A DNA stretch of 64,000 nt from JABMMZ01 sp964438995. GTDB lineage: Bacteria > Bacteroidota > Bacteroidia > NS11-12g > UBA955. Each line of letters opens with the position of its first letter. Within the stretch, counting starts at the first letter, position 1. A model generated the notes under the pieces. That model was not told the origin of the DNA, made no database searches, and saw nothing but the letters and a program-made list of their open reading frames with translations. The position numbers and the translations under genes were made by a program. This document shows, one piece after another, positions 45,401 to 53,426 of the stretch. The DNA lies in the NCBI GenBank assembly GCA_964438995.1, contig CAYTMQ010000006.1, positions 145,241 to 209,240 on the forward strand, given 5' to 3'.

Positions 45401-45769
45401 AGTTTGTTTAACAACGGCAAAAGCTTCTGGAAGTATGTCCATTAATATGGTTTCGATTGCCGCTTCTTTTTCTTTTTCAATGTTTTCTAGTTCATTGAAC
45501 AAGCTGTCTCTTTCAAGTACATCTTCAACTGGTAAGGCGTCTATGTCTGACTTTATGACATCCGATTTATCGTTTAAGTCTTTTAGACCAACGGCGATAC
45601 GTTGTTTGAATTCGGCAGTTTTTTGACGCAATTCGTCATTTGTCAAGCTGTTGTATGATTCAAAATAGCGGTTTATCTCGGCAACAAGTGGCTCTAGCGC
45701 TTTAACGTCTTTCTCACTTTTACTTCCGCCGAAGATTTTAGATATACTTTGTATGAAACTATTAAACAT
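42461..45769 (-). CDS. secA: Preprotein translocase ATPase SecA
   Basis: A 1,102-residue motor ATPase that drives Sec-dependent export through SecYEG. The Walker A motif is in MATGEGKTLVSTLPA, the DEAD-type box is DEVDSVLIDDARTPL, and motif VI is GRGTDIK/QLRGRSGRQGDPG. The length exceeds E. coli SecA (901) because of insertions in the preprotein cross-linking region (about 330-440), as usual in Bacteroidota. The C-terminus ends in a basic tail (SRAERRKMERDSQKKR) without the zinc-binding cysteines. A -7 box TATCTTTG at 45777-45784 lies 7 bp before the ATG. It heads a minus-strand run of six genes down to 38909. Confidence 0.96.
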   Translation of the reverse strand: MFNSFIQSISKIFGGSKSEKDVKALEPLVAEINRYFESYNSLTNDELRQKTAEFKQRIAVGLKDLNDKSDVIKSDIDALPVEDVLERDSLFNELENIEKEKEAAIETILMDILPEAFAVVKQTAKRFSENDFLEVTATEMDRQLAVRKKNIVINGNTASYANQWLAAGGAVKWNMVHYDVQLIGGIVLHQGKIAEMATGEGKTLVSTLPAYLNALAGRGVHIVTVNDYLARRDCEWNGPLFEFHGLTVDCIDYHRPNSDERRKAYNADITYGTNNEFGFDYLRDNMTHSPEELVQRRHHYAMVDEVDSVLIDDARTPLIISGPVPKGDIQEFSALKPRIEKLVEAQKKAINTFLNEAKKSIEAGNTGEKEGGGGLALLRAYRGLPKHKPLIKFLGEPGIKALLTKVENYYMQDQQKEMHKADAELYFVIDEKHNQVELTEKGIEMITQSGEEKDFFIIPDVGSEIAEIEKSNLGAEEKAEKKEELMRNFSIKSERIHSINQLLKAYTLFEKDVEYIIADAKVKIVDEQTGRVLEGRRYSDGLHQAIEAKENVKVEAATQTFATITLQNYFRMYHKLAGMTGTAETEAGEFWEIYKLDVVVIPTNKNISRQDFDDQIYKTVREKFNAVIDEIVRLTSEGRPVLVGTTSVEISELLSRMLKLRNIKHNVLNAKQHQREAEIVAEAGQAGAVTIATNMAGRGTDIKISEEVRKAGGLAIIGTERHDSRRVDRQLRGRSGRQGDPGSSLFFVSLEDDLMRKFGSDRASKLMDRFGYKEGEVIQHSLMSKTIERSQKKVEQNNFGQRKRLLEYDDVMNKQRTVVYKRRKNALIGDRLPLDIQNILSDWCDDKMMEAKSNPDAFEQLKYDLAMSFAVEVPFTLEEFKSQKTETLADELYHFLLETYQTRKKHIVDTAMPVLNRIYQQEGDKVGYVMIPFSDGVKNFGLPIDLQTAIKTNGEALTKEYEKFVCLETLDDEWKDHLRELDDLKQSANNATFEQKDPLLIYKIESVKLFQSMILRMNDRILAMLFKAQIAAEDNSQVKKTNEPQKTDMSRMKLTSSDTSAPINSNAPAMNNPMMGGMPQDSGAPMSRAERRKMERDSQKKR

Positions 45770-45776
45770 AAAGATG

Positions 45777-45784
45777 CAAAGATA
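45777..45784 (-). promoter_or_regulatory. -7 box of secA
   Basis: Minus-strand TATCTTTG followed by CATCTTT and the ATG at 45769; the predicted leader is about 4 nt. Confidence 0.5.
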
Positions 45785-45890
45785 TTGAATTTAAAATAAT
45801 TTTCTTGGCATCAGTCCAAAGAACATACCAAAGCCAAAAGCTACTGATTTGACTCGGTTTTCTGTCGTAATGTCAGAATAATACAGCAGG

Positions 45891-45937
45891 CAACCTTACA
45901 AGGTTGTTTGGTGAGGAAAATCAACCTTACAAGGTTA
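45891..45937. repeat. Pair of 16-bp palindromic repeats (CAACCTTACAAGGTTG)
   Basis: Copies at 45891-45906 (perfect) and 45922-45937 (last base A) are 31 bp apart. The sequence is the reverse complement of the pair at 25257-25304, 20 kb away. Downstream, CATTCGACCTCCAATG (45948-45963) also shares words with the 25.3-25.5 kb region. The stretch between secA and the YceI gene (45785-45963) holds no gene. Confidence 0.8.
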
Positions 45938-45963
45938 ACGACTTATACATTCGACCTCCAATG

Positions 45964-45998
45964 TAAAAAAAACGACTCCTTCTGAGGGGAGCCGTCTT
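45964..45998 (-). terminator. Intrinsic terminator of the YceI gene
   Basis: ACGACTCC (45972-45979) pairs with GGAGCCGT (45988-45995) with one G-T pair; loop 8 nt; on the minus strand the hairpin is followed by seven or eight T. Confidence 0.82.
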
Positions 45999-46032
45999 TC
46001 ATTTAATATTGAAATCCTAGTTACTATGAGTC

Positions 46033-46557
46033 TTACAATTTTTGGAATTGAGCGTTTACTGCTAAACGAACTTCGTCTGATACCACTACGCCACCAGCTT
46101 CTGTTACCGCATCCCAAGTTAAACCATATTCTTTGCGATTGATTTTACCTGTGATTTCAAATCCATGTTTTTCGTTGCCGTAGAAATCTACCATTTTACC
46201 TGAATACTCAACACCTAAAACGATTGGCTTAGAAGTGCCTCTGATGCTTAAATCACCATGTAATTCATAATTGTTGTCAGAAACTCTTTTCAATTCATTA
46301 GAGGTGAAAGTCATTTTTGGGTGACTAGCAGCATCAAAGAAATCGGCACTCTTTAAGTGCTCATCACGCTGACTGTTGTTAGTGCTTATAGTGTTGATGT
46401 CTGCTTCGAAAGAAATTTTTGCATCCGAAAAATCTTCATTAGATGCGTCGAAAGAAGCATCAAAACCTGAAAAAGTTCCAGTTACAGTAGAAATCATTAA
46501 ATGTTTAACTTTAAAAGTTACATCTGAGTGCATTTGGTCTAATTTATAGTTTGCCAT
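46033..46557 (-). CDS. YceI-family lipocalin-like protein
   Basis: A 174-residue beta-barrel protein of the YceI family, which binds isoprenoid or other long-chain lipids. YceI marks include YKLDQMHSDVTFKVKHLM at the start, FDAASHPKMTFTSNEL and GDLSIRGTSKPIVL. It has no signal peptide, unlike E. coli YceI, so it is likely cytoplasmic. A -7 box (minus-strand TAGTTTTG, 46578-46585) precedes it. It is 84 bp downstream of a Crp/Fnr regulator that may control it. Confidence 0.9.
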   Translation of the reverse strand: MANYKLDQMHSDVTFKVKHLMISTVTGTFSGFDASFDASNEDFSDAKISFEADINTISTNNSQRDEHLKSADFFDAASHPKMTFTSNELKRVSDNNYELHGDLSIRGTSKPIVLGVEYSGKMVDFYGNEKHGFEITGKINRKEYGLTWDAVTEAGGVVVSDEVRLAVNAQFQKL

Positions 46558-46577
46558 GTCATTAAAATTTTATGGAG

Positions 46578-46585
46578 CAAAACTA
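46578..46585 (-). promoter_or_regulatory. -7 box of the YceI gene
   Basis: Minus-strand TAGTTTTG fits TAnnTTTG, 20 bp before the ATG at 46557. Confidence 0.45.
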
Positions 46586-46641
46586 CAACCACTGATGATT
46601 TTTGGTCGTTAAACTAGATTAATAAATTGTCTTAATCTAGA

Positions 46642-47220
46642 TTAAGATTTTCTGTTTTGATTTCTGATTTTACTGAGAAATTCTGGTGTTATTCCAAGGT
46701 ATGCTGCTATTTGTGTCTGAGGGATTCTCTGCGCAAATAATGGGTATTTCTGTACGAAATTGTTGTATCTGTCTATGGCTGGTAAACTCAAATTGTCTAA
46801 TAACCTTTGTTGACTGCTGATCATGCCATTTTCTGTAATGATTCTGAAATATTTTTCGAACTTGGGGCATTTTTCGAACAACTCCAATTGGTCTTCACGC
46901 GGTAATAACAATACTTCTGTATCTTCTAATGCATCCACATTCAATCTTGCTGGTTTACCTGTTATAGTGCTCATTAAATCTGTGATCCACCAGTCTTCAA
47001 TGGCAAATTGTAAAATGTGTTCAAATCCATTTGCATCAACAAAATAACTTCTCATACAGCCTTTTAAAACAAAGGCAGAATGCCTACTTGTATCTCCTTC
47101 TTGTATCAGATACTGGCGCTTTCTAATTTTCTTAGATTGCATGATGGATAGAATCATGTATTTCTCTTCATCTGTGAGCGTGATGAATCGTTCGATATTG
47201 GCAATTAGCAATTGACTCAT
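46642..47220 (-). CDS. Crp/Fnr-family transcriptional regulator
   Basis: A 192-residue regulator with an N-terminal cyclic-nucleotide-binding-type barrel (about 25-115; YLIQEGDTSRHSAFVLKG) and a C-terminal helix-turn-helix (IPQTQIAAYLGITPEFLSKIRNQ). There are no Fe-S cysteine clusters, so it is not an FNR-type oxygen sensor; the effector is unknown. It begins 3 bp after the stop of the DUF255 gene; a possible own -7 box (TATATTTG on the minus strand, 47264-47271) lies inside that gene's end. The YceI gene follows. Confidence 0.88.
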   Translation of the reverse strand: MSQLLIANIERFITLTDEEKYMILSIMQSKKIRKRQYLIQEGDTSRHSAFVLKGCMRSYFVDANGFEHILQFAIEDWWITDLMSTITGKPARLNVDALEDTEVLLLPREDQLELFEKCPKFEKYFRIITENGMISSQQRLLDNLSLPAIDRYNNFVQKYPLFAQRIPQTQIAAYLGITPEFLSKIRNQNRKS

Positions 47221-47223
47221 AGT

Positions 47224-49212
47224 TTATTTATATGCAACAGTGGCATAACATGTCTGGTTGTTGCAAATATATAATTTACGTTCGTTTTTAGTGTATTTGT
47301 GCTGAAATAAGGGGATTTCACTGGAGATACCGGCAAACCCCAAAATGGCATTGGCTTGAGTAGTGTATGCTTCAGAAATAAAGTTTATTCTGTCGGTTTC
47401 TTCGCCACTGACAATGATTTGTTGCATGCCTTCTTGGACAATGATTTGTAAGTCGGCCCAGTTGCTGTACCAAGGAGCACTCTGTTCTATCAATGGTGAG
47501 AGCGACTGCAACATTTTGTTGACAATATCTCTCCATTCTGGAAGGTCAAAATACCAAGATAATTTATACATACAATGCGCCATGATGCTGTTGCCAGAAT
47601 TGATGACATCGTCGCTGGTATCGTATTTTTCAGAAACCAAAGGGTTGTTGCTGAATTTGAAAAAGCCATTGTCTTCATGATAAAATGAAGTTAAACATTG
47701 TTCTGTCATCGCTTTGGCTTTTAACAAATAGCACTCATTAAACGTACATTGATATAGATGTAGCCATGCATCACAAAGGCAAGCATAATCTTCTAAAAAT
47801 GCTGGAATTTTGGATGTGCCCTTGCTGTAAATGCGCATCAATTGACCATTGTCAAAAAAGTTGTCAGAAATGGATTTTTCAAGTGCAATGGCTTCTTTAA
47901 CGATATCAGGATGTCTTAAATATAAACCAGCCTGTGCTAGTCCTTTTAGGTGTAAGGCATTCCAAGAGCAAATACATTTGTAGTCTAAACCTGGTTTGAT
48001 GCGCTGACTTCTATATTCCTTTAACTTTTTTAAACAAGATTGGATGGTGTTTCTAAACACGTTCTCGTCCATTTCAAAATCTTTAGCAGCCTTCGAAATA
48101 GGGTTAATGGCGTAAAGAATATTTCTATTGTGTTCCCAATTACCTCCTTGCTTGCATTGAAAATATTGAGAAAAAAATACCGCATCATTACCAAGCACAG
48201 ATTGTAATTCTTCGTAAGTATAAATGTAATACAATCCTTCAATGCCTTCGCTATCGGCATCTAAAGCCGACTGGAAAAGACCAACTTCGTTTTTTAATTC
48301 ATCGTTGCAGAACTCAATGCTTTCAATAGCTATGCGTTTGTATTCTTCATTTTTTGTTGATGCAAATGCATAGGCATATACACCAATCAATTGGGCATTG
48401 TCGTACAGCATTTTTTCGAAATGAGGAGCAAACCAATGTGCATCTACAGAATACCTTGCAAATCCTCCACCTACTGCATCATATATACCTCCAAGATGCA
48501 TTTGAGTCAATGTCAAATCAACCATTTTAAGCGCATCATTGTCTTTAAACAAATTAGCATGGTGCAATAAATACAATTGATTGTTAGGCATAGGAAACTT
48601 TGGTGCTCTATTCGGTCCGCCATACACAGCATCAAATTGATTGGCAAATACATTCAAAATGGTTTGATGGATATTCGGCTTAACTTCTTTTTGAATGGCA
48701 GTTGGAGGTAAGCCCATATTTGAAATGCCTTTTCCAAGTTTTTCGGCATACTCTATGGCAGAATCAGGATTGTTTTGCCACAATTCAGCAATGCTTTTTA
48801 AAAGTTTTTGCCATTGAGGTTTGGGTAAATAGGTGAGAGCATGTATTGGTCGCTTATCAGGCAATGCGAAAGCATTGAGAGGCCAGCCACCATTTCCCGA
48901 AATAAGCTGACAAGCATCCATGTACAATTGGTCGACGTCGGGCAGTTCTTCTCTATCGACTTTTATATTGACAAACAATTGGTTCATCAAACCAGCCGTT
49001 TCTTCGTCTTCAAAACTTTCGTGGGCCATCACATGACACCAATGGCAAGCGCTGTAACCAATACTAACCAACAATAATTTATTTTCTTTTTTAGCTTTTT
49101 CAAAAGCTTCTTCACCCCACTCATACCAGTCGACAGGGTTGTTTGCATGCTGTATTAAATACGGACTGCTAGAATTTATAAGACGATTTGTTTTGTGTTC
49201 TTGCTTTTCCAA
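47224..49212 (-). CDS. Thioredoxin-domain protein of the YyaL/DUF255 family
   Basis: A 662-residue protein with an N-terminal thioredoxin-like domain (SSSPYLIQHANNPVDWYEW, active-site CHWC at C56-C59) and a long alpha/alpha-barrel resembling N-acylglucosamine epimerases (about 190-640). The family is called spermatogenesis-associated 20-like; its substrate is not established. No ATG precedes the conserved start, and a -7 box (TACTTTTG, 49240-49247) overlaps the TTG at 49242, so I choose the TTG at 49212. It is transcribed divergently from the 49237 gene. Confidence 0.87.
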   Translation of the reverse strand: MEKQEHKTNRLINSSSPYLIQHANNPVDWYEWGEEAFEKAKKENKLLLVSIGYSACHWCHVMAHESFEDEETAGLMNQLFVNIKVDREELPDVDQLYMDACQLISGNGGWPLNAFALPDKRPIHALTYLPKPQWQKLLKSIAELWQNNPDSAIEYAEKLGKGISNMGLPPTAIQKEVKPNIHQTILNVFANQFDAVYGGPNRAPKFPMPNNQLYLLHHANLFKDNDALKMVDLTLTQMHLGGIYDAVGGGFARYSVDAHWFAPHFEKMLYDNAQLIGVYAYAFASTKNEEYKRIAIESIEFCNDELKNEVGLFQSALDADSEGIEGLYYIYTYEELQSVLGNDAVFFSQYFQCKQGGNWEHNRNILYAINPISKAAKDFEMDENVFRNTIQSCLKKLKEYRSQRIKPGLDYKCICSWNALHLKGLAQAGLYLRHPDIVKEAIALEKSISDNFFDNGQLMRIYSKGTSKIPAFLEDYACLCDAWLHLYQCTFNECYLLKAKAMTEQCLTSFYHEDNGFFKFSNNPLVSEKYDTSDDVINSGNSIMAHCMYKLSWYFDLPEWRDIVNKMLQSLSPLIEQSAPWYSNWADLQIIVQEGMQQIIVSGEETDRINFISEAYTTQANAILGFAGISSEIPLFQHKYTKNERKLYICNNQTCYATVAYK
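47264..47271 (-). promoter_or_regulatory. Possible internal -7 box for the Crp/Fnr gene
   Basis: Minus-strand TATATTTG inside the 3' end of the DUF255 gene would give a leader of about 40 nt for the regulator gene. Read-through from upstream is equally possible. Confidence 0.3.
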
Positions 49213-49247
49213 AATAAATTTGTGAATTATTACGCTATGCAAAAGTA
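49193..49247. promoter_or_regulatory. Overlapping divergent promoters of the DUF255 gene and the 49237 gene
   Basis: Rightward: TTG 49193-49195 and -7 box TAAATTTG 49215-49222 with a 19-bp spacer. Leftward: -7 box TACTTTTG 49240-49247. Predicted starts (about 49227 and 49235) cross, so the two transcripts overlap at their 5' ends and the promoters should compete. Confidence 0.5.
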
Positions 49248-49785
49248 CTTGATTTTATGTTTTACTTTATTGTTTTTCTCTGGCTTAAGCGCCCAAGAGG
49301 AGGCAGATTCTTCTAGTACCAAAGATAGCGAACATTTAAAAGATTTGATTTGGATAAAAGACAGTGCATACAGAATAATGAAAACACATAGATTTTCAAA
49401 TTTCAAAGTGCTGTTTCCTTCTTTTAAAACTTATAGAAAATTCATTGATACATCTGTGGCTGGCGATCAAAGTAATATCACACAGTATACAGTCTACAAT
49501 AGCATTTATAACAGTTTGCGCATTCAATATGCTAAGCTGATGAACAAATCAGCTAAAGCTGGAATAGAATGGTCAAAAACCACGCTTGATTCCTTTTCCA
49601 TTGATACATCGGGAATAGGGGGAACAGAATATGCCTACATTCATTGGATCATCAAATACAACAACAAAAGACGTTATCATTATTCTGGATTGTTTATCAA
49701 AATGCAAGATAAATGGTTTTTGATGGATGAACTGAAATTTGTAGGAATAGTAGTAGAAAAAAAGAAGAAGAAAAAGAAGAAATGA
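49237..49785 (+). CDS. Exported protein of unknown function with poly-lysine tail
   Basis: A 182-residue protein. The signal peptide is residues 1-19 (QKYLILCFTLLFFSGLSAQ). The body has a helical middle (IKDSAYRIMKTHRFSNFKVLFPS) and C-terminal strands (AYIHWIIKYNNKRRYHYSGLFIK, DKWFLMDELKFVG), similar in build to NTF2-like or SnoaL folds, though no family is recognised. The end is a run of nine Lys encoded by a long A/G tract. Its last codons overlap the start of tex (ATGA at 49782). The ATG at 49237 is set by the -7 box at 49215. Confidence 0.62.
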   Translation: MQKYLILCFTLLFFSGLSAQEEADSSSTKDSEHLKDLIWIKDSAYRIMKTHRFSNFKVLFPSFKTYRKFIDTSVAGDQSNITQYTVYNSIYNSLRIQYAKLMNKSAKAGIEWSKTTLDSFSIDTSGIGGTEYAYIHWIIKYNNKRRYHYSGLFIKMQDKWFLMDELKFVGIVVEKKKKKKKK

Positions 49786-51893
49786 GTCTATCTAAAACCG
49801 CTTTCGTAAGACAGCACACCAATTTAAACGAACGACACATACAAGCAGTTATCAATCTTAGTGAAGAAGGCGGTACAGTTGCCTTCATTGCACGATATAG
49901 AAAAGATGCCACTGGTAATATGGATGAAGTGGGTATCATCGATGTGTTGAAATATGCTTCTGAATACGATGATTTAGAAAAAAGAAAATCTTTTGTACTT
50001 GAGAGCATCGAATCACAAGGCAAGTTAACAGATGAGCTAAAGCAAAAAATTGAAACTTGTTATGATAAGGACATACTCGAAGATTTGTACTTGCCATACA
50101 AGCAAAGAAAGAAAACTCGCGCTGATGTTGCTAGAGAAAAAGGCTTAGAGCCTCTTGCGAAAATTATTCTTGCTCAAAGAGAAAAGGATATTGAATATGC
50201 CGCAAAGAGATTTGTCAATGATAAAGTTGCTAACGAAGAGGAAGCTATTGATGGTGCCTCTGATATTGTTGTTCAATGGATAGCAGATGATGCTGATACT
50301 CGAAATATGTTAAGAGGTAGATTCGAACAACATGCTGTGTTGACAACAAAACTTGTTAAAAATAAAGAACAAGAAGGAGAAAAATACCGAGATTATTTCA
50401 ATTATTCTGAACGCTCAAGTCATATTCCTTCTCATCGAATAATGGCAGTTATGCGCGCCGTTGATGAGGGGATTTTGAAAATTAGTATAGAACCAGATGA
50501 GGAAAAAACATTGGAAGCTTTGGATAGAAAATGGATCAAACGCGATAGTGCTTCTGAAGAATTTATGTTGGACATCACCAAAGATGCCTACAAAAGATTG
50601 TTACAACCTTCGCTTGAAAATGAATTAAAACAAAAACTTTTTGAGAAAGCTGAATTGGAAGCCATCAAAATTTTTGCTGATAATTTGCAACAGTTGTTGT
50701 TGTCTTCTCCTCTCGGAACAAAAAGAATTCTGGCAATTGATCCAGGTATTAGAACAGGTTGTAAAACGGTATGCTTGAATGAAAATGGCAAATTGTTGTA
50801 CCATACTGTTTTGTTCTTTAATTCAAGTTCTGAAAAAGAAACATCAGTACAAAACATCAATAAACTTCTAGCAGAATATAAAATAGAAGCCATAGCTGTT
50901 GGTAACGGTACTGCTGGTAGAGATACTGCAGACATTGTAAAACGCAGTGTAAAAGTGCCAGTGTTTTTAGTGAATGAAGATGGAGCTTCTGTTTATTCGG
51001 TTTCAGAAATGGGAAGAAAAGAATTTCCAGACCATGATGTTACAGTTAGAGGGGCAGTAAGCATAGGTAGACGTTTAATGGATCCATTGGCTGAGTTGGT
51101 TAAGATTGATGCCAAAAGTATTGGTGTTGGTCAATATCAACACGACGTGAATCAAACGTTGCTTAAAAAAGCCCTTGAAGAAACAGTTGAAGTATGTGTA
51201 AATAGAGTAGGGGTTAACTTGAATACTGCCGGTGAAGCTTTGTTGAGTTATGTGTCTGGCCTCGGACCAACATTGGCCAAAAACATCATTGCATTTCGAG
51301 ATAAAAATGGTGATTTCAAATCAAGAGAAGAACTCAAAAAGATTCCAAGATTGGGCGATAAAGCTTTCGAACAATGTGCTGGTTTCTTAAGAATTCCAAA
51401 TGGCACACAAGTATTAGATAGAAGTGCAGTGCATCCTGAGCAATACAAAGTAGTGAAACAAATGGTAGCTGCCTCTGGGATGAACATTGATGAGATTATT
51501 GGCAACAAAGTAGCCATTGCAAAAATAGCTGCCATGACCAACATCAAAGAGCAAATTGGAGAATATACGTTTAACGATATCATCAAAGAACTTGAGAAAC
51601 CAGGGCTTGACCCACGTGAAATGCTTGGCGAAGAAAGTTATGATGATGCCATTAGAAGCATGGATGACCTTAAGCCTGGAATGTCTGTGAAAGGTATCGT
51701 AACCAATATTACAAATTTTGGAGCTTTTATAGATTTGGGCATCAAAGAGAATGGCATGTTGCATATTTCTGAAATGGCCAACCATTTTATCAAAAGTCCA
51801 AATGAAGTGGTGAAATTGAACCAAAAGCTGACTTTGAAAGTCAAAGACATTGACAAAGACAGAAAACGTATATCATTGACTTTGAAAGGATAA
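49782..51893 (+). CDS. Tex-family RNA-binding protein
   Basis: A 703-residue protein with the Tex domain order: N-terminal helical domain, YqgF-like RNase H fold (about 310-440; RILAIDPGIRTGCKT), helix-hairpin-helix motifs (about 480-560; SYVSGLGPTLAKNIIAFRDKNG) and a C-terminal S1 domain (about 630-700; VKGIVTNITNFGAFIDLGIKENGMLHISEM). Tex interacts with RNA polymerase and nucleic acid and affects transcription. The length is slightly under the usual 770. It is coupled to the preceding exported-protein gene by ATGA. Confidence 0.93.
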   Translation: MSLSKTAFVRQHTNLNERHIQAVINLSEEGGTVAFIARYRKDATGNMDEVGIIDVLKYASEYDDLEKRKSFVLESIESQGKLTDELKQKIETCYDKDILEDLYLPYKQRKKTRADVAREKGLEPLAKIILAQREKDIEYAAKRFVNDKVANEEEAIDGASDIVVQWIADDADTRNMLRGRFEQHAVLTTKLVKNKEQEGEKYRDYFNYSERSSHIPSHRIMAVMRAVDEGILKISIEPDEEKTLEALDRKWIKRDSASEEFMLDITKDAYKRLLQPSLENELKQKLFEKAELEAIKIFADNLQQLLLSSPLGTKRILAIDPGIRTGCKTVCLNENGKLLYHTVLFFNSSSEKETSVQNINKLLAEYKIEAIAVGNGTAGRDTADIVKRSVKVPVFLVNEDGASVYSVSEMGRKEFPDHDVTVRGAVSIGRRLMDPLAELVKIDAKSIGVGQYQHDVNQTLLKKALEETVEVCVNRVGVNLNTAGEALLSYVSGLGPTLAKNIIAFRDKNGDFKSREELKKIPRLGDKAFEQCAGFLRIPNGTQVLDRSAVHPEQYKVVKQMVAASGMNIDEIIGNKVAIAKIAAMTNIKEQIGEYTFNDIIKELEKPGLDPREMLGEESYDDAIRSMDDLKPGMSVKGIVTNITNFGAFIDLGIKENGMLHISEMANHFIKSPNEVVKLNQKLTLKVKDIDKDRKRISLTLKG

Positions 51894-51950
51894 GAAAAAA
51901 TATTTTTTAAACGAAGCAACTTTTGTTAAAAGGTGACGTTTAATAAGTAT

Positions 51951-53426
51951 ATGCGTTTACACAAATCACACATAACAATCGCTTTCTTGTGTGTAGGTTT
52001 TGCGGGTGGATTAAGAGCACAGTATCACACACAAATGGGATTAGGTAATTATGGAGCCGTTCACTCTTATTATCTCAATCCATCTAACAATTCATTTAGT
52101 CCATATAATTGGCAGATCAATCTCGCCGGGGTTTGGGCAAATGCCAACAACAATTTTCTAACATTGCGTTTGCCTTATTCTGTATATAGAATGCCAAACA
52201 GAGTGCCTGAGGCTTATCAAACTGCTAGTGGGAATCCTAGTTTTAATAAGTCTTGGCTGTCAGAAAACATCAATGGCCGACCAAAGTTTGCGTCTATAAG
52301 CGCTGATGTTTATGGTCCTTCAGCTTTTGTAAAATTAAAAAACAAATGGAGTGTTGGACTGATAACGAATGCCTCTGCTTCTGTAAGAGTACACAAATTG
52401 CCAGAAAATTTGGCCCATGCAATATACAATGAATTCGATTCTGCTCAAGGCGCATACAGCTTATTCAATCAAAATGGGAATAACACTATTGGTCCGTTTT
52501 CTTCAACTGGCAATAGTCGCGCATCTGTTGGAATTAATATTGCGAAAGGTTTTAAATTGGACCATAGTCGACAAATATCTGGAGGTATAACCATCAAAAA
52601 AGTATGGGGTGGTCCTGGTTATTATATGCATACAAGCGGATTGAGTTCACAGCAAATCGGTCAAGATAGTTTACTAATTTCTCCAACCAATATCACAATG
52701 ATTACTTATGGTGAAAAGTTGGGAAAGGGTTGGGGTACGGATATTGGCGTAACTTATGTGTTTCATAAAAAAGAAACTAAACGTCAAAAAGATTACAAGA
52801 AATACCACACCGACTATTATGCCAAGTTAGGAGCTTCAATCATGGATATTGGATCAATTAAGTATTCAGACGCAGAGTTTAGAACAGTTGATGTTGCTCA
52901 ATCAACAGGCATTAGTGTGAGAGGTAATTACAGTGGTTCTACAGATTATACCCAAGCATTGGATTCTTTTATGAACCAATTTGGCACATTCAGCAACACT
53001 TCTGGAACTGCAAGAGTTGGATTGCCAACTAGAGTTGTGTTTAGTGGTGATATGCAATTGAGAAAACATGTTTTTGTTGCAGGTGTCATCAATCAAAGTT
53101 TAAGAGCTAGAAATAGCATTCACAACAGATATCAAAGTTATGTGATGGTTTCTCCAAGAATAGAGTACAAGTTTTTTGAATTTTCTATGCCAGCGGTTCT
53201 AGAGTACGACTACAGGTCGTTGAGAGTTGGCGCTAGTTTTAGATTTGGTCCATTATATATTGGAACCAACAGTCTCGCTTCATTTTTATATACTAGACAT
53301 GTCAACGATGCCGATATTTTTGCAGGGATTGTCATTAGCGATTTAAGCGATTTCAGTTTGTTTAAATTCAAAGGCAAAACAGGCAATAACAAAGGCAAGG
53401 GAGGAGTGAAGTGTTTCGAGTTTTAA
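51951..53426 (+). CDS. DUF5723-family outer-membrane protein
   Basis: A 491-residue protein of the DUF5723 family, predicted as an outer-membrane barrel of about 14 or more strands. It has a signal peptide (about 1-25, ending GGLRAQ); AQYHTQMGLGNYGAVHSYYLNPS is the typical mature N-terminus, and ASFRFGPLYIGTNSLASFLY the typical late strand. The ATG at 51951 (MRLHKSHITI) is preferred over GTG 51933, which leaves a non-hydrophobic extension. The function of the family is unknown. Its stop directly abuts that of the convergent 53427 gene, with no terminator. Confidence 0.82.
   Translation: MRLHKSHITIAFLCVGFAGGLRAQYHTQMGLGNYGAVHSYYLNPSNNSFSPYNWQINLAGVWANANNNFLTLRLPYSVYRMPNRVPEAYQTASGNPSFNKSWLSENINGRPKFASISADVYGPSAFVKLKNKWSVGLITNASASVRVHKLPENLAHAIYNEFDSAQGAYSLFNQNGNNTIGPFSSTGNSRASVGINIAKGFKLDHSRQISGGITIKKVWGGPGYYMHTSGLSSQQIGQDSLLISPTNITMITYGEKLGKGWGTDIGVTYVFHKKETKRQKDYKKYHTDYYAKLGASIMDIGSIKYSDAEFRTVDVAQSTGISVRGNYSGSTDYTQALDSFMNQFGTFSNTSGTARVGLPTRVVFSGDMQLRKHVFVAGVINQSLRARNSIHNRYQSYVMVSPRIEYKFFEFSMPAVLEYDYRSLRVGASFRFGPLYIGTNSLASFLYTRHVNDADIFAGIVISDLSDFSLFKFKGKTGNNKGKGGVKCFEF

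Noticed and set aside
45935..46117. 60-codon minus-strand frame at the end of the YceI gene
   Set aside because: It overlaps the YceI coding region in another frame and runs through the terminator.
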